DNA of 64,000 bases from an uncultured Tenacibaculum sp. (GTDB lineage: Bacteria; Bacteroidota; Bacteroidia; Flavobacteriales; Flavobacteriaceae), in assembly GCA_947497895.1 (NCBI GenBank), contig CANMIL010000002.1, positions 186,001 through 250,000 of the forward strand. The letters run 5' to 3'. How positions within the stretch are numbered: the stretch's first letter is position 1; every line of letters begins with the position of its first letter. This document shows positions 62,697 through 64,000 of this stretch, in pieces. Below the pieces are notes generated by a model that ran no database searches, had not been told where the DNA came from, and saw nothing but the letters and a program-made list of their open reading frames with translations. A program made the translations under genes and the position numbers.

Positions 62697-64000
62697 ATGT
62701 TTATACAGTTTACTAAACAAAAAAACTTTAAAGTTACAGCTGCTGCTGTTACTATAGGGTTAATGTCATTTGCCGGATATTCGCAAGATAAAGCGGCTCG
62801 ATTAATCAAAAATGACACGGATAACAGACAGTTATCATCATTAAAATATGAACTTACTAAAAAAGGTCAAGAAGCTAAGAGAAGAGTAGAAGAATATGAA
62901 AACAGACATAAGTTCTACAAAACTTTCAACCTATTAAATGATCAAAGCACTGAGAACGATGATCCTTCTGTTGCTAGAAAGTTAATGGATGTCAGTGCTG
63001 ATGGAACACTTGTTTATTTTGGAACAGATAATGACGATGCGGCTAAAACCACAAGAACTAATAAATTACATCCATCAAGTGGCTTAGGATATAACTTAAC
63101 TGGTGAAGGAGAAAAAATAGCTATTTGGGACTCAGGAGTTGTAAGAGAGTTTCATGAAACTTTCACAGGAAGAGCTAACTCTCAGGAAGGAGTTTATAAT
63201 AACAACAACACTAGTTATCATGCAACACATGTTGCAGGAACTATGGTTGGAGCATTAAATTCTGCTGAAGGTAGAGGGGCAGGAATGGCTCCGAATGCTG
63301 AACTTTTAAGTTATGATTGGTCGCATGATAAACAAGAAATTATTCAGGCAATTAACGACCATAACTTGTTAGTATCAAACCACTCGTACAGTTATGTTGC
63401 ACAATATTTACCTAAGTATTATTTCGGAAAATACTTGAGAGCAGCTTATGATATTGATAGAATCGCTAACAATGCCCCATATTATTTGCATGTAAAAGCA
63501 GCTTCTAATGATAGAAGAAGTTTTCAAGAAAAAGGAGGATATGATATCATGTATGCTGAAAATACTGCTAAGAATATTTTAACGGTAGCGGCTGTTGAAA
63601 AAGTTGAATCTTATCAAGATGCATCATCGGTTAAAATGTCGGCTTTTTCTAACTGGGGACCTACTGATGATGGTAGAATTAAACCAGATATTGCTGGAAA
63701 TGGTGTAGGGGTTTATTCAGCTAGAAATAACACGAATAATTCATATGGAACATTAAGTGGAACCTCAATGGCTTCTCCAAATGTTTCAGGATCATTATTG
63801 TTATTGCAACAATACTACAAGCAGCAAAATGGTTTTTATATGGAATCTGCAATGCTGAAAGGATTAGCTCTTCATACAGCTTCTGAAGCAGGAAGAAACC
63901 CAGGTCCAGATTATGAGTATGGATGGGGACTTTTAGATGCTGAAAAAGCAGCAAAAGCTATTAAGGATAATGGTGAGTCGAGCATGATAAAAAGAATTGA
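62697..64000 (+). CDS. Subtilisin-like S8 peptidase (3' end outside window)
   Basis: Not in the ORF track because it has no stop in the window. It starts MFIQFTKQKNFKVTAAAVTI with a signal peptide ending GYSQ, then a charged pro-region. The peptidase S8 catalytic triad is complete: Asp in KIAIWDSGVV, His in SYHATHVAGTMVGAL, Ser in LSGTSMASPNVSGSLLLLQQ. Asn in the oxyanion position is likely in AASNDRR. About 434 codons are visible; secreted flavobacterial S8 proteins often continue into a type IX secretion tail, which would lie beyond the edge. Confidence 0.94.
   Translation, partial: MFIQFTKQKNFKVTAAAVTIGLMSFAGYSQDKAARLIKNDTDNRQLSSLKYELTKKGQEAKRRVEEYENRHKFYKTFNLLNDQSTENDDPSVARKLMDVSADGTLVYFGTDNDDAAKTTRTNKLHPSSGLGYNLTGEGEKIAIWDSGVVREFHETFTGRANSQEGVYNNNNTSYHATHVAGTMVGALNSAEGRGAGMAPNAELLSYDWSHDKQEIIQAINDHNLLVSNHSYSYVAQYLPKYYFGKYLRAAYDIDRIANNAPYYLHVKAASNDRRSFQEKGGYDIMYAENTAKNILTVAAVEKVESYQDASSVKMSAFSNWGPTDDGRIKPDIAGNGVGVYSARNNTNNSYGTLSGTSMASPNVSGSLLLLQQYYKQQNGFYMESAMLKGLALHTASEAGRNPGPDYEYGWGLLDAEKAAKAIKDNGESSMIKRI

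Noticed and set aside
63721-63954. 77-residue minus ORF near the right edge
   Set aside because: Shadow of the S8 peptidase, whose catalytic Ser motif lies on the plus strand here.

Overview
The window reads as chromosomal DNA of a low-GC member of the Flavobacteriaceae (Bacteroidota). Evidence: Bacteroidetes-type promoter boxes (TAnnTTTG, sometimes with an upstream TTTG), weak or absent Shine-Dalgarno sites, lipoproteins with C-x-x-DDD after the lipobox, a TonB-dependent receptor with a carboxypeptidase-like N-terminal domain, ECF sigma/anti-sigma/porin-type pairs, HK proteins with TPRs and NarL-type response regulators, and typical flavobacterial families (DUF6909, DUF3575, DUF4377, four-helix bundle protein). 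I cannot fix the genus from sequence alone.

Layout. 1-2.1 kb: pth (cut by the edge), rplY/ctc and prs on the minus strand. 2.1-7.6 kb: tRNA-Leu(CAA), a catalase-peroxidase carrying a lipoprotein signal, tRNA-Ala(GGC), a surface-type lipoprotein, a GNAT enzyme and aquaporin Z. 7.6-14.7 kb (minus): a molybdenum-cofactor block (MutS-like ATPase, moaA, moeA, four-helix protein, moaC, mobA fusion, an unusual cytochrome c) with dispersed and heptamer repeats between the genes. 14.8-29.9 kb: uvrC, a patatin/beta-barrel protein, a PhoR/PhoB-like pair, a membrane AraC regulator, an exonuclease, an ECF sigma operon, a LuxE-like protein and two tandem YHS proteins. 30.1-39.2 kb: glpD and glpK, separated by a roughly 6 kb signalling island. 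39.4-45.3 kb: PNPOx-like protein, a 44-residue membrane protein, glutaryl-CoA dehydrogenase, rnpA, an S41 protease and DUF6909. 45.3-56 kb: a tightly overlapping surface polysaccharide cluster of the Wzx/Wzy type. 56-60.5 kb (minus): TonB receptor plus two lipoproteins. 60.8-64 kb: purD, a structured gene-free stretch, and a subtilisin-like protease cut by the right edge.

The most unusual part is the signalling island between glpD and glpK. It holds a histidine-kinase-like protein whose phospho-accepting His is replaced by Lys, a 42-residue Gly-rich peptide gene with its own promoter and terminator, an intact TPR histidine kinase overlapping a NarL-like response regulator, then five short promoter-RNA-terminator cassettes (one divergent, four in near-perfect 188-189 bp tandem repeat), then a 33-residue peptide gene. 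The five RNA cassettes and the 33-residue peptide gene share an upstream element, CGG-N19-CGG-N3-TCCCCTTT, placed 34 or 35 bp before a TAnnTTTG box. I infer a regulon of multicopy small RNAs plus a peptide driven by the adjacent response regulator. No function is known to me.

The sequence directly supports ORFs, motifs, repeats and hairpins; transcription starts, RNA products and regulatory links are inferences.
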